Positions 38,943-48,000 of a stretch of DNA of 64,000 nucleotides are shown one piece after another. The DNA comes from Ancylobacter novellus (GTDB lineage Bacteria; Pseudomonadota; Alphaproteobacteria; Rhizobiales; Methylopilaceae), in contig QFPN01000012.1 of NCBI GenBank assembly GCA_003241695.1, forward strand, positions 62,001 to 126,000, in the 5' to 3' direction. Each line of letters opens with the position of its first letter. Positions within the stretch are counted from its first letter, which is position 1. A program made the position numbers and the translations under genes. The notes beneath the pieces are model-generated. The model worked only from the letters and a program-made list of their open reading frames with translations, did not search any database and was not told the DNA's origin.

Positions 38943-39308
38943 GTGGCCGCCGAGCCCGCCCGTCTGCGCGCCTTCCGGCTCGGCCTCACCGCCGAATCGC
39001 GGGCCGCGTGGCTTCTCAGGCTGACCGGATGGCGGATCGTCGCGCGGCGATGGTCGGCCGGCACGGGCGAAGTCGACATCGTGGCCTTGCGCGGCCGCAC
39101 TCTGGCCTTCGTCGAGGTCAAGGCGCGCGCGGATTTCGCGACCGCCGTCGAGGCGGTCACGCCGCGCCAGCAGGCGCGCATCCGGCGCGGAGCCGAAGCC
39201 TTCCTTGCGAAGCGGCCCGCTTATGCGGGATATGTCGTCACCTTCGACGTCGTTCTGGTCGCGCCGGGACGCCTGCCGAAGCGGCTGCCGAACGCCTTCG
39301 GCTCCTGA
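38943..39308 (+). CDS. YraN family (UPF0102) endonuclease-like protein
   Basis: 121 residues. The restriction-endonuclease-like core is visible: AAWLLRLTGWRIVARRW, GEVDIVALRGRTLAFVEVKAR (the D-ExK catalytic motif) and TPRQQARIRRGAEAFL. YraN proteins are predicted to be Holliday-junction-resolvase-related nucleases; cellular function is not settled. The start is GTG at 38943. Sits between rsmI and gshB with 5-bp and 12-bp gaps, so one operon. Confidence 0.9.
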   Translation: MAAEPARLRAFRLGLTAESRAAWLLRLTGWRIVARRWSAGTGEVDIVALRGRTLAFVEVKARADFATAVEAVTPRQQARIRRGAEAFLAKRPAYAGYVVTFDVVLVAPGRLPKRLPNAFGS

Positions 39309-39320
39309 AGGGTTTCCCCC

Positions 39321-40277
39321 ATGAAGCTCCGCGTCGCCGTGCAGATGGATCCGATCGAGCGGATCAACATCACGGGCGATTCGACCTTCGCGCTGATGCT
39401 CGAAGCGCAGGCCCGCGGCCACGAGCTCGCGGTCTACACGCCCGACCGGCTGAGCCAGATCGGGCCAGACGTCTTCGCCGCCGTGCGGCCCTGCACGGTG
39501 CGGGACGTCGCGGGCGACCACGTGTCGTTCGGGCAGGAGACCCGGGTCTCGCTCGGCCGGGAGGCCGACGTGGTGCTGCTACGGCAGGATCCGCCGTTCG
39601 ACATGGCCTACGTCACCACGACCCATATGCTCGAACGCATCCACCCGAAGACGCTGGTGGTGAACGACCCGGCCCATGTGCGGAACGCGCCGGAAAAGAT
39701 CTTCGTGCTGGATTTCCCGCAGCTGATGCCGCCGACGCTGGTGACCCGCGACAAGGCCGAAATCGCAGCCTTCCGCGCCGAGCACGGCGACATCGTGATG
39801 AAGCCGCTCTACGGGAACGGCGGCGCGGCGGTGTTCCGGCTCACGAGCGACGACCTCAACTACGGCTCGCTGGTCGACTTCTTCTCGACGAGCTTCCGCG
39901 AGCCGTGGATGATCCAGAAGTTCCTGCCGAACGTGGTGAAGGGCGACAAACGCATCCTCCTCGTCGACGGCGTCTTCGCGGGGGCGGTGAACCGCGTGCC
40001 GGCGGCCGGCGACCTGCGCTCCAACATGATCCGCGGCGGAGCGGCGCAGACCACCGAACTGACCTCGCGCGAACGCGAAATCTGCGAGACCATCGGTCCG
40101 GAGCTGAAGCGACGGGGGCTGATCTTCGTGGGCATCGACGTGATCGACGGCTGCCTCACCGAGATCAACGTGACGTCGCCGACGGGAATCCGGGCGGTGA
40201 AGCGTCTTGGCGGCCCCGACGTCGCGGCCGCGACATGGGACGCGATCGAGACGCGGCTTTCGGAGGCGCGGGGATGA
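39321..40277 (+). CDS. gshB: Glutathione synthase
   Basis: 318 residues. ATP-grasp ligase joining gamma-glutamylcysteine and glycine. The N-terminal MKLRVAVQMDPIERINITGD, the mid-protein DIVMKPLYGNGGAAVFRL and the ATP/Mg block VFAGAVNRVPAAGDLRSNM with EINVTSPTGIRAV are all intact. Its stop overlaps the mepA start as ATGA. Functionally linked to glutaredoxin and the ChaC-type cyclotransferase in this window. Confidence 0.97.
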   Translation: MKLRVAVQMDPIERINITGDSTFALMLEAQARGHELAVYTPDRLSQIGPDVFAAVRPCTVRDVAGDHVSFGQETRVSLGREADVVLLRQDPPFDMAYVTTTHMLERIHPKTLVVNDPAHVRNAPEKIFVLDFPQLMPPTLVTRDKAEIAAFRAEHGDIVMKPLYGNGGAAVFRLTSDDLNYGSLVDFFSTSFREPWMIQKFLPNVVKGDKRILLVDGVFAGAVNRVPAAGDLRSNMIRGGAAQTTELTSREREICETIGPELKRRGLIFVGIDVIDGCLTEINVTSPTGIRAVKRLGGPDVAAATWDAIETRLSEARG

Positions 40278-41311
40278 AGCCAGCCGCTGCGCCGGGCGAC
40301 TCGGTGAAACGCTTCGTCATGCCCCGGCTTGTCAGGGGCATCCAGGCTGGATCGTCGAGCGCCGCGCAAGCGAGACGATGGATCCCCCGGACGGGCCGGG
40401 GGATGACGAGCCTCATTCTGCTCACGGCTGCGTTCGTGATTTCAGCCCCCGCCGTCGCGCAGGACATCACGCCGCCCGGCTACGCGGTTCCGCCGCTCAA
40501 GTCGGTCGGTCCCGACACCCCGGCGAAGGAGCTGTTCGGGCGCGTCGACCATCCGAGCTCCGGCCGGGAGGAGTCGATCGGCTTCTACACCAACGGCTGC
40601 ATGGCGGGGGCCAAGGCTCTGCCGCTCGGCGGGCCGACCTGGCAGGTGATGCGCCCCTCGCGCAACCGCTATTACGGGCGCACGAAGCTCGTCTCCTTCA
40701 TCCAGCGCATCTCGAAGAAGGTCGCGGCCAACACCTCGTGGCCGGGGCTGCTGATCGGCGACATGTCGCAGCCGCGCGGCGGACCGATGCTGAAGGGCCA
40801 CGCCTCGCACCAGATCGGGCTCGACGTCGACGTCTGGCTGCGGCCGATGCCGACCGCCGAGATGAACATGCAGGCGCGCGAGCAGATCATGTCCACCAAT
40901 CTGTTGGCGGCGAACCGCATCGACCTCAACGCCTACTACACAAAGAACACGCTGCAGGTGCTGAAGATCTTCGCGACGGACCCGGAGGTCGAGCGCGTGC
41001 TGGTCAACCCGGCGATCAAGCGGCGGCTCTGCATGGACGCAGGCGCCGACCGCGGCTGGCTGCAGAAGGTGCGGCCGGTCTGGGGCCACGACTACCACAC
41101 CCACATCCGGCTCGGCTGCACGGCGAGCGACGGCTCCTGCAAGTCGCAGGCCGACGTCGTTCCCGGCGACGGCTGCGGCAAGGCGCTCGACTGGTGGTTC
41201 ACCCCCGGTCGCCTGTTCCCGACGCCGCCCAAGGTTCCGCCGAAGCCCGCGCCGCCGATGACGCTCGCGAAGATGCCCAAGCAGTGCTCCGCGGTGCTGA
41301 ACGCGCCCTGA
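40274..41311 (+). CDS. mepA: Penicillin-insensitive murein endopeptidase MepA, with repeat-derived N-terminus
   Basis: A zinc LAS-type endopeptidase that cuts D-Ala-meso-DAP cross-links in peptidoglycan. Zinc motifs: MLKGHASHQIGLDVDVWLRP (His-x6-Asp) and WGHDYHTHIRLGC (His-x-His). Hydrophobic signal core LILLTAAFVISAPAVAQ is at residues 47-63. ATG 40274 overlaps the gshB stop (ATGA) and has GGAGG 7 bp upstream, so it is the best start. It makes a palindromic repeat (40315-40408) coding for residues ~15-45, including the positive charges before the signal core. ATG 40403, inside the end of the repeat, is the alternative and would give 302 residues. Confidence 0.9.
   Translation: MKPAAAPGDSVKRFVMPRLVRGIQAGSSSAAQARRWIPRTGRGMTSLILLTAAFVISAPAVAQDITPPGYAVPPLKSVGPDTPAKELFGRVDHPSSGREESIGFYTNGCMAGAKALPLGGPTWQVMRPSRNRYYGRTKLVSFIQRISKKVAANTSWPGLLIGDMSQPRGGPMLKGHASHQIGLDVDVWLRPMPTAEMNMQAREQIMSTNLLAANRIDLNAYYTKNTLQVLKIFATDPEVERVLVNPAIKRRLCMDAGADRGWLQKVRPVWGHDYHTHIRLGCTASDGSCKSQADVVPGDGCGKALDWWFTPGRLFPTPPKVPPKPAPPMTLAKMPKQCSAVLNAP
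40315..40408. repeat. Palindromic repeat, copy 3 (94 bp), inside the mepA reading frame
   Basis: Opens CGTCATGCCCC and closes GGGGGATGACG, with inner arms GGCATCCAGGCTGGAT and GGATCCCCCGG. It is the same family as 7021-7120 and 23528-23627, slightly shorter. Unlike those it is not intergenic if mepA begins at 40274: it stays open in the mepA frame (residues ~15-45). The alternative mepA start codon, ATG 40403, is also part of its right end. Confidence 0.75.
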
Positions 41312-41335
41312 GTTTTTCGGACGGCTGACGCCGGC

Positions 41336-42526
41336 TCAGGCGGCGGGCGAGCGCACCCGTTCGGGCCTGACGCCGACCCCGACGAGATGCGCGGGAATGG
41401 CCTGAAGCGCGGGAAAGCGGTTGATCAGCCGCAGCGGGAGCGGCGCCTTCAGCGGCCGCCCAGCCCCGAGCGTCGGCGCGACCACGTTCCGCTGCATGAA
41501 CACCTGCATGGCTTGCGTGATCCGGACCGCAAGCATGCGGCGCGCCTGAACGCGGGCGAGTTCCGCCTCCCCGACAGGACCGAGCCGCAACGAGGCCGCG
41601 AGGATGTTCGCGGTCGCGATCGCGTCCTGGATCGCGACGTTCACCCCAACGCCGCCGATCGGCGACATCGCGTGAGCGGCGTCGCCGATGCAGAGCAGCC
41701 CCGGCATGTGCCAGCGCTTCAGCCTGTCGACCGCGACCGACAGCAGGCTGACGCGGTCGAGGTCGTCGATCTCCTGCGTTCGGTCCGCCGGGAACGGCGC
41801 GAGCCGCGCGACGCGGGCGCGGAAGGCCGCGAGCCCTTCGGCCTTCACGGCGTCGCCCTGCCCCTTGGCGATCACATAGGCGCACTGCCAGTAGTCCTGC
41901 CGGTTGATCGCGACCAGAAGCCCGTCGCGGCTGAACCGGCCCGCCGTCGCAGCGCCGTCGCTCTCGGCGCGCGACACGCGGAACCACATGACGTCCATCG
42001 GCGCGCCGAGGGTCTCGACCTCGAGGCCGGCGGCGGAACGGACGGTCGAGCGTCGCCCGTCGGCGCCGACGACAAGATCGGCGCGGACCTCGAGCGGACC
42101 GTCGGGCGTCTTCGCCGTCACGCCTGTCACCCGTCCGGACGCGTCGCGCAGAAGCCCGTCCGCCTCGGCGCGGCGGACCAGCCGAAATCCCGGATAGCGC
42201 CCCGCCTCTGCGGCCAGGAAGTCGAGAAAATCCCATTGCGGCATCAGCGCGATAAAGCGCTTCGTGCAGTTCAGCCGCCGGAAGTCCGCGACCCGGAAGG
42301 TCTCGTCCTCGACGATCGCCGACAGCGTCTCGACCTTCTGATGCGGCAGCCTCAGGAAGGCCTCGAGCAGGCCGAGATCGTTCAGAGCCTCCATGGTCGA
42401 CGGGTGAATGGTGTCGCCGCGAAAGTCGCGCAGGAAGTCGGCGTGCTTTTCGAGCGCCACCACCTCGACGCCGGCGCGGGCGAGCAGCAGCGACAGCATC
42501 AGGCCGGCGGGCCCGCCGCCGACCAC
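41336..42526 (-). CDS. FAD-dependent monooxygenase (UbiH/PHBH-like)
   Basis: About 400 residues of the class A flavoprotein monooxygenase family. FAD motifs: VVGGGPAGLMLSLLLARAG with VVALEKHADFLRDFRGDTIH; DLVVGADGRRSTVRSAAG; and CIGDAAHAMSPIGGVGVN. Substrate unknown; similar enzymes act on aromatics. The start is a problem: the only canonical codon, GTG 42526, cuts into the first Rossmann strand. In-frame CTG 42556, overlapping the upstream esterase stop as CTGA, restores TTELRARCC and a full strand. Cotranscribed with the esterase gene. Confidence 0.88.
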   Translation of the reverse strand: MVGGGPAGLMLSLLLARAGVEVVALEKHADFLRDFRGDTIHPSTMEALNDLGLLEAFLRLPHQKVETLSAIVEDETFRVADFRRLNCTKRFIALMPQWDFLDFLAAEAGRYPGFRLVRRAEADGLLRDASGRVTGVTAKTPDGPLEVRADLVVGADGRRSTVRSAAGLEVETLGAPMDVMWFRVSRAESDGAATAGRFSRDGLLVAINRQDYWQCAYVIAKGQGDAVKAEGLAAFRARVARLAPFPADRTQEIDDLDRVSLLSVAVDRLKRWHMPGLLCIGDAAHAMSPIGGVGVNVAIQDAIATANILAASLRLGPVGEAELARVQARRMLAVRITQAMQVFMQRNVVAPTLGAGRPLKAPLPLRLINRFPALQAIPAHLVGVGVRPERVRSPAA

Positions 42527-42552
42527 GCAGCAGCGGGCGCGCAGCTCCGTCG

Positions 42553-43638
42553 TCAGAGCGCCCGCCCCGCGCGGGCGCCGCGCTCCTCGGAGGCGAAGGC
42601 GGCGGAGAGGTCGCGGGCCACGAGTTCCTGCGCGGTGCGGGCATGCCGGACGATCGCCCCCATGCCGAAGAAGCCGTGCGCCACTCCCTCGAAATCGACC
42701 GCGTTCACCGCGACGCCCGATTCCCTGAGCTTTTCCGCAAGATCCCGTCCTTCCGAACGCAGCGGATCGATCTCGGCGGTAAGGATCGTGACGGACGGCA
42801 GGCCCGAGAGATCGGCGTGGCCGACGAGGTCGAGCCTGGGATCGTCCTTCTGGTCGACGCCGAAGAGCGCATGGCCGAGATACCAGCCGATCGTGGCCTT
42901 GTTCACCGGCCGCGCGAACTCGTTGATGCGGAACGACGGCGTCGTCATGTCGACGCCCGCGAGCGGATAGATCAGCGCGAGGTGGACCGGAGGGACGATC
43001 TCGCGGTCGCGCGCGGCGACCGCGACGTGGATCGCGAGGTTGCCGCCCGCGCTTTCGCCCGCCACCGCGACGCGGTCGGGCGAGCCCCCGAGCGCCTCCG
43101 CGTTTTCGAGCGCCCAGCGATAGGCGGCGACCGCGTCGTCATGGGCTGCGGGAAACTTGTCCTCAGGCGCGCGGCGCGTCTCGAAGGAGAGGACGATCGC
43201 GCCGGTCCGCGAGCAGAGCGCGCGGGCGCTGGCGTCGTAGTCGTCAAGGTCGGACAGCACCCAGCCGCCGCCCGGATAATAGACCACCATCGGCGACGGC
43301 GACGGGCCGTCGACGGCCGGGCGATAGACGCGGACGGCGAGATCGCCCTCCGCGCCGGGATAGCGCATGTCCTTCGAGCGGACGTCGTCGTCGGGATCGG
43401 AGATCCCGTATTTCGCCATCAGCGACGAGACGGCGTCGGCGGGCGACGGCTGGCGGCGCGCCTCCTCGGGGGTCAGATCCTCGATCGGCTCGGCGCCCAG
43501 CGCCTTCAGCTCCTCGAGCACCCGCGCCATGTCGATTTCGGCGCGGGCCACGGGATCGCCCGCGACGGCGCCGAGGAGGCGCGTGACTCGCTCCCCGAAG
43601 GTGGGCTCGGGCAGATGCGCGTCGTCGGGGGTCGACAT
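42553..43638 (-). CDS. Alpha/beta hydrolase, hormone-sensitive-lipase family esterase
   Basis: 361 residues. Nucleophile elbow VAVAGESAGGNLAIHVA (Ser), acid in ILTAEIDPLRSEG (Asp) and VAHGFFGMGAIV (His) form a complete triad. The family oxyanion-hole motif HGGGW reads YYPGGGWVLSDLDDYD here, with Pro where His is usual. An N-terminal helical cap (~1-105) precedes the core. Likely hydrolyses short-chain esters. Linked to the FAD monooxygenase by a 4-bp CTGA overlap, suggesting a shared catabolic task. Confidence 0.88.
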   Translation of the reverse strand: MSTPDDAHLPEPTFGERVTRLLGAVAGDPVARAEIDMARVLEELKALGAEPIEDLTPEEARRQPSPADAVSSLMAKYGISDPDDDVRSKDMRYPGAEGDLAVRVYRPAVDGPSPSPMVVYYPGGGWVLSDLDDYDASARALCSRTGAIVLSFETRRAPEDKFPAAHDDAVAAYRWALENAEALGGSPDRVAVAGESAGGNLAIHVAVAARDREIVPPVHLALIYPLAGVDMTTPSFRINEFARPVNKATIGWYLGHALFGVDQKDDPRLDLVGHADLSGLPSVTILTAEIDPLRSEGRDLAEKLRESGVAVNAVDFEGVAHGFFGMGAIVRHARTAQELVARDLSAAFASEERGARAGRAL

Positions 43639-43775
43639 CGTTCAGCCTCCTCACGAACGGGCCGGACGCCGTTCTGACGATGTCGCGCGTCTTCGGCCGA
43701 TGATCGACGCCCGAGAGTGACCCGACTTTCCCGATAGGGAAAGAGGCCGCGCTTCGATTGCGCGGCCCCTCCGAC

Positions 43776-44858
43776 CTATTGCGCAGTCGCGGTCCCCACG
43801 CGTCCATGCGCCAGATCGTGGATGAAGCCGAGCTTGTGGATCACCGGTTCCGCAAGCACGAACGGGTAGGGGTCCGACGCGCCCATCGAGCGGTTCAGCG
43901 AGTTGAGCGCCGAGGACAGGCCGAGCCAGGAGTCGGCGATCCGCTCCATCGAGGTCGAGGCTCCATAGGCGTCGAAATTGACCTTCGCCGTCAGCACGTC
44001 CTCGCGGTCGACCTTGGGATCGACCCGGAAGCCCCAGGCCCCTGCGGTGTCGAGCGTGTCGGTGATGTGCAGGTAGTGGGCCCAGGTCTCTGCGAAGTCC
44101 TCCCAGGGGTGGGCGGCGGCGTAGTGCGAGACGAACTCGTTCTGCCAGCCGGGTTTCGGGCCGTTGGCGTAATGGGTCTGGAGCGCCTGGCCATAATCCT
44201 GGCTGTCGTCGCCGAACACCTGCCGGCATTCATCGAGCGCGCCGCCGTCGCGCACCAGCCGATCCCAGTACCAGTGTCCGACCTCGTGGCGGAAATGGCC
44301 GAGCAGCGTGCGGTAGGGCTCGCCCATCGACGTTCGGCGCCTCTCGCGCTCGGCGTCGTCGGCTTCGACGAGCGCGATGGTGATCAGGCCGTCGTCGTGC
44401 CCGGTCATCACGTGCGAGCCCGAGTCAGGGGCGTCGCTCAGGAACTGGAATCCGAGCCCTTCGGGGCTCTCGGCGCGGGTCTGCAGCGGCAGCTTCAGCT
44501 TGATCAGTGAATAGAACAGGCGGCGCTTCGCGAGCTCCATCTTGCGCCAGAGTTCGACGTTCGCCGCGTCGGAGACGTCCGGCACCACGAGATTGTGCCG
44601 GCAGCAGGCGCAGAGCTGCTCGCCTCCTTCGGCCGGCGTCAGCCAGTTGCACACGCCGAAGGCGTAGTTGGAGCAATAGAACCAGGACGAACCGTCGCTC
44701 GTCGCGCCGACCGAACGCCACGCGCCGTCATCCGATTTTTCGAGCGCCAGCATGGAGTTGGAAGTCGGCTCGTAGCCGAGCGCGTGGTTGCAACGCTCGC
44801 AGACCACGTTCTCGAAATAGACGACCTGGTCGCAGTGGGGGCAGGCGAACAGTTTCAT
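43776..44858 (-). CDS. Putative zinc-binding metallopeptidase (zincin) with zinc ribbons
   Basis: 360 residues. The N-terminus carries two zinc-ribbon-like cysteine sets (FACPHCDQ with CERCNHALGY, residues 4-27; CSNYAFGVCNWL with CACCRHNLVVPD, ~62-92). The catalytic motif FRHEVGHWYWDRL is an HExxH zincin site; the downstream ETWAHYLHI may supply the third ligand. No signal peptide, so cytoplasmic. The family commonly lies beside transglutaminase/ATP-grasp clusters, as here, where it diverges from the 1109-residue protein. Start at 44858 (MKLFACPHC). Confidence 0.85.
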   Translation of the reverse strand: MKLFACPHCDQVVYFENVVCERCNHALGYEPTSNSMLALEKSDDGAWRSVGATSDGSSWFYCSNYAFGVCNWLTPAEGGEQLCACCRHNLVVPDVSDAANVELWRKMELAKRRLFYSLIKLKLPLQTRAESPEGLGFQFLSDAPDSGSHVMTGHDDGLITIALVEADDAERERRRTSMGEPYRTLLGHFRHEVGHWYWDRLVRDGGALDECRQVFGDDSQDYGQALQTHYANGPKPGWQNEFVSHYAAAHPWEDFAETWAHYLHITDTLDTAGAWGFRVDPKVDREDVLTAKVNFDAYGASTSMERIADSWLGLSSALNSLNRSMGASDPYPFVLAEPVIHKLGFIHDLAHGRVGTATAQ

Positions 44859-45031
44859 TGTCAGGAGATCCTTCAACCGCGCGGCGGCGCGCGTCGCACC
44901 CCGGAATGCGCGAGCCTGCGTAACAGTTCCACGCACCTCTGCCTGTCTTTTCGTCATCACGCCGCTTGCTGCGCTGCGGCCACGGCGTAATCTCGGCGTT
45001 CCCGTGATCAGAAGGATCATTCTCCTCCTCG

Positions 45032-48000
45032 ATGTCAGTCCTCGCCGCGCTCCGCCACGTCACCCATTACAAATACGATCGGCCGGTCACCCTCGGCCCC
45101 CAGATCGTCCGCCTCAGACCCGCGCCGCATTCGCGCACGAAGGTCCCGTCCTTCTCGCTGAAGGTCACGCCGGCGGAGCACTTCATCAACTGGCAGCAGG
45201 ACCCGTTCGGCAACTACCTCGCGCGCTTCGTCTTCCCCGAGGCGACCCGCGAGCTGAAGATCGAGGTCGACCTCCTCGCCGACATGACGGTCTACAACCC
45301 GTTCGACTTCTTCGTGGAGGAGAGCGCGACCGAATGGCCCTTCGCCTATGACGCGGACCTGAAGGCCGACCTCGCCCCCTATCTCGAAGTCGAGGCCGTG
45401 GGCCGCGCCTTCGAGGATTTCGTCGCCGGGATCGACCGCTCCGAGAAGGGCACGGTCAACTTCCTCGTCGGGCTGAACCGGCACGTCTCCCATGCTGTCC
45501 GCTACACAATCCGCATGGAGCCGGGCGTCCAGACGCCGGACGAGACGCTCTCGATCGGGTCGGGATCCTGCCGCGATTCGTCCTGGCTGCTGGTGCAGAC
45601 GCTTCGCCGGCTCGGTTTCGCCGCGCGGTTCGTCTCGGGCTACCTGATCCAGCTCAAGCCCGACCTCGTGGCTCTCGACGGCCCCGCAGGCACGGATCAC
45701 GACTTCTGCGACCTTCACGCCTGGACCGAGGTCTATCTGCCGGGAGCGGGCTGGATCGGGCTGGATCCGACCTCGGGCCTTCTAACCGGCGAGAGCCATG
45801 TGCCGCTCGCCGCGACGCCGCACTACCGCTCCGCCGCGCCGATCGCTGGCGCGGCGAGCTACGCCGAGGTCGACTTCGCATTCGACATGGGGGTGACGCG
45901 CATCGCCGAACGGCCGCGCGTGTCGTTCCCCTTCTCGGAGGAAAGCTGGAAGGCGCTCGACGCGCTCGGGCAGAAAGTCGATGCGGAGCTTCGCGCCAAC
46001 GACGTCCGCCTCACCATGGGCGGCGAGCCGACCTTCGTGTCGATCGACGACTTCCAGTCGCCCGAATGGAACGCGGAGGCGGTCGGCCCGCAAAAGCGCG
46101 GCCTCGCCGACGACCTGATCCGGCGCCTGCGCGACCGCTTCGCGCCGGGCGGCTTCCTGCATTACGGGCAAGGCAAGTGGTATCCGGGCGAGACGCTGCC
46201 GCGCTGGACCTTTTCCCTTTACTGGCGCCGCGACGGCCTGCCGATCTGGAAGAACGCCGACCTGATCGCCCGCGAAAAGGCCTCCGAGGTCACCGGCCTC
46301 GACGCGGCCGAGGCGCTCACCCGCGACATCGCGACAAGGCTCGGCGTGCCGGCCGAGAACGCGGCGGCGGCCTATGAGGACCCGTCCTACTGGCTCGCGC
46401 GCGAGGCGCAGCTGCCGGAAAACGTCGACCCCTCGAACCCGAAGCTCGCCGACGCCGAGGAGCGCGCCCGCCTCGCGCGAGTGTTTGACCGTGGGCTCAA
46501 CACGCCGACAGGCTTCGTGCTGCCCGTTCAGGCGTGGCAGGCGCGGGGCGTGCGCTGGGTCTCCGAGCGCTGGTCGACGCGGCGCGGAAAGCTGTTCCTC
46601 ACCCCCGGCGACAGCGCGCTCGGCTACCGCCTGCCGCTCGGCTCGCTGCCTTATCTTACGCCAGCGCAGTTCCCGTTCTTCTCGCCCGCCGATCCGGTGC
46701 GCGAATTCGAGCCGCTGCCGACCCCGGAGGCGATCGCGCTCGGCCATCAACAGCGGTCGATCGCGGCCGCGCAGACGCCGTCCACGCCGCAGGCCGCCGC
46801 GGCCGGCGACGCGGCGGCGCTCGGCGTCGAGATCGCGGGCTTCGTGCGCACCGCCATCTCGGTCGAGCCGCGCGACGGCAAGCTCGCGGTGTTCATCCCG
46901 CCGATGGAGTCGATCGAGGCCTATCTCGACCTGCTCGCCGCGATCGAGGCCGCGGCCGAAAAGCTCGGCGCCCGCATCCAGATCGAGGGCTACGCCCCGC
47001 CGCACGATCCGCGCATCAACGTCATCCGCGTGGCGCCGGACCCCGGCGTGATCGAAGTCAACGTGCATCCGGCGGCCTCGTGGGCGGAAGCCGTTGACAT
47101 CACCTCGGGCGTCTATGAGGACGCGCGCCAGTCGCGGCTCGGCGCCGACAAGTTCATGGTCGACGGCAAGCATGTGGGCACCGGCGGCGGCAACCACGTC
47201 GTGGTGGGCGGCGCGACGCCGCTCGACTCGCCTTTCCTGCGCAGGCCCGACCTGCTCAAGTCGCTGATCCTGTGCTGGCAGCGGCATCCGTCGCTTTCTT
47301 ACCTGTTCTCCGGCCTGTTCATCGGCCCGACCAGCCAGGCGCCGCGCGTGGACGAGGCGCGGCACGACGGGCTCTACGAGCTTGAGATCGCGATGGCGAA
47401 CGTGCCCTCGCCCGCCGACGGCTGGTCCACCCCGGCCTGGCTCGTCGACCGTCTGTTCCGCAATCTGCTGATCGACGTCACCGGCAACACGCACCGCTCC
47501 GAGATCTGCATCGACAAGCTCTATTCGCCGGACGGCCCGACGGGCCGGCTCGGACTCGTCGAGTTCCGCGGCTTCGAGATGCCGCCTGACGCGCGCATGA
47601 GCCTCGCGCAGCAGCTTCTCATCCGCGCGCTGATCGCAAAGTTCTGGAAGGAGCCCGCGACCGGCTCCTTCGTGCGCTGGGGGACGCGGCTGCACGACCG
47701 CTTCATGCTGCCGGCCTTCGTGTGGGCCGACTTCCTAGACCTGCTCGGCGATCTCGGGCGATCCGGTTATCCGATCCGACCGGAATGGTTCGAGGCGCAA
47801 TGGGAGTTCCGCTTCCCGTTCTGCGGAAAGATCGAGCGCGAGGGGGTGTCGCTGGAGCTGCGTCAGGCGCTCGAACCTTGGCACGTCATGGGCGAGACCG
47901 GCGCGATCGGCGGAACCGTGCGCTTCGTCGACTCCTCGGTCGAGCGGCTGCAGGTGAAGCTGACCAACGGCGATCCGGCCCGCCACATGGTCGTGTGCAA

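Noticed and set aside
39008..40273. Long open frame upstream of mepA suggesting a 767-residue protein
   Set aside because: The upstream part overlaps yraN and gshB in another frame and has Arg/Ala-rich shadow composition. The mepA ribosome site and ATGA overlap at 40274 mark the real start.
45782..47695. Minus-strand frame of 637 codons opposite the transglutaminase/DUF2126 gene
   Set aside because: Low-complexity Arg/Val/Asp composition and no motif; the plus-strand protein has clear catalytic residues over the same DNA.
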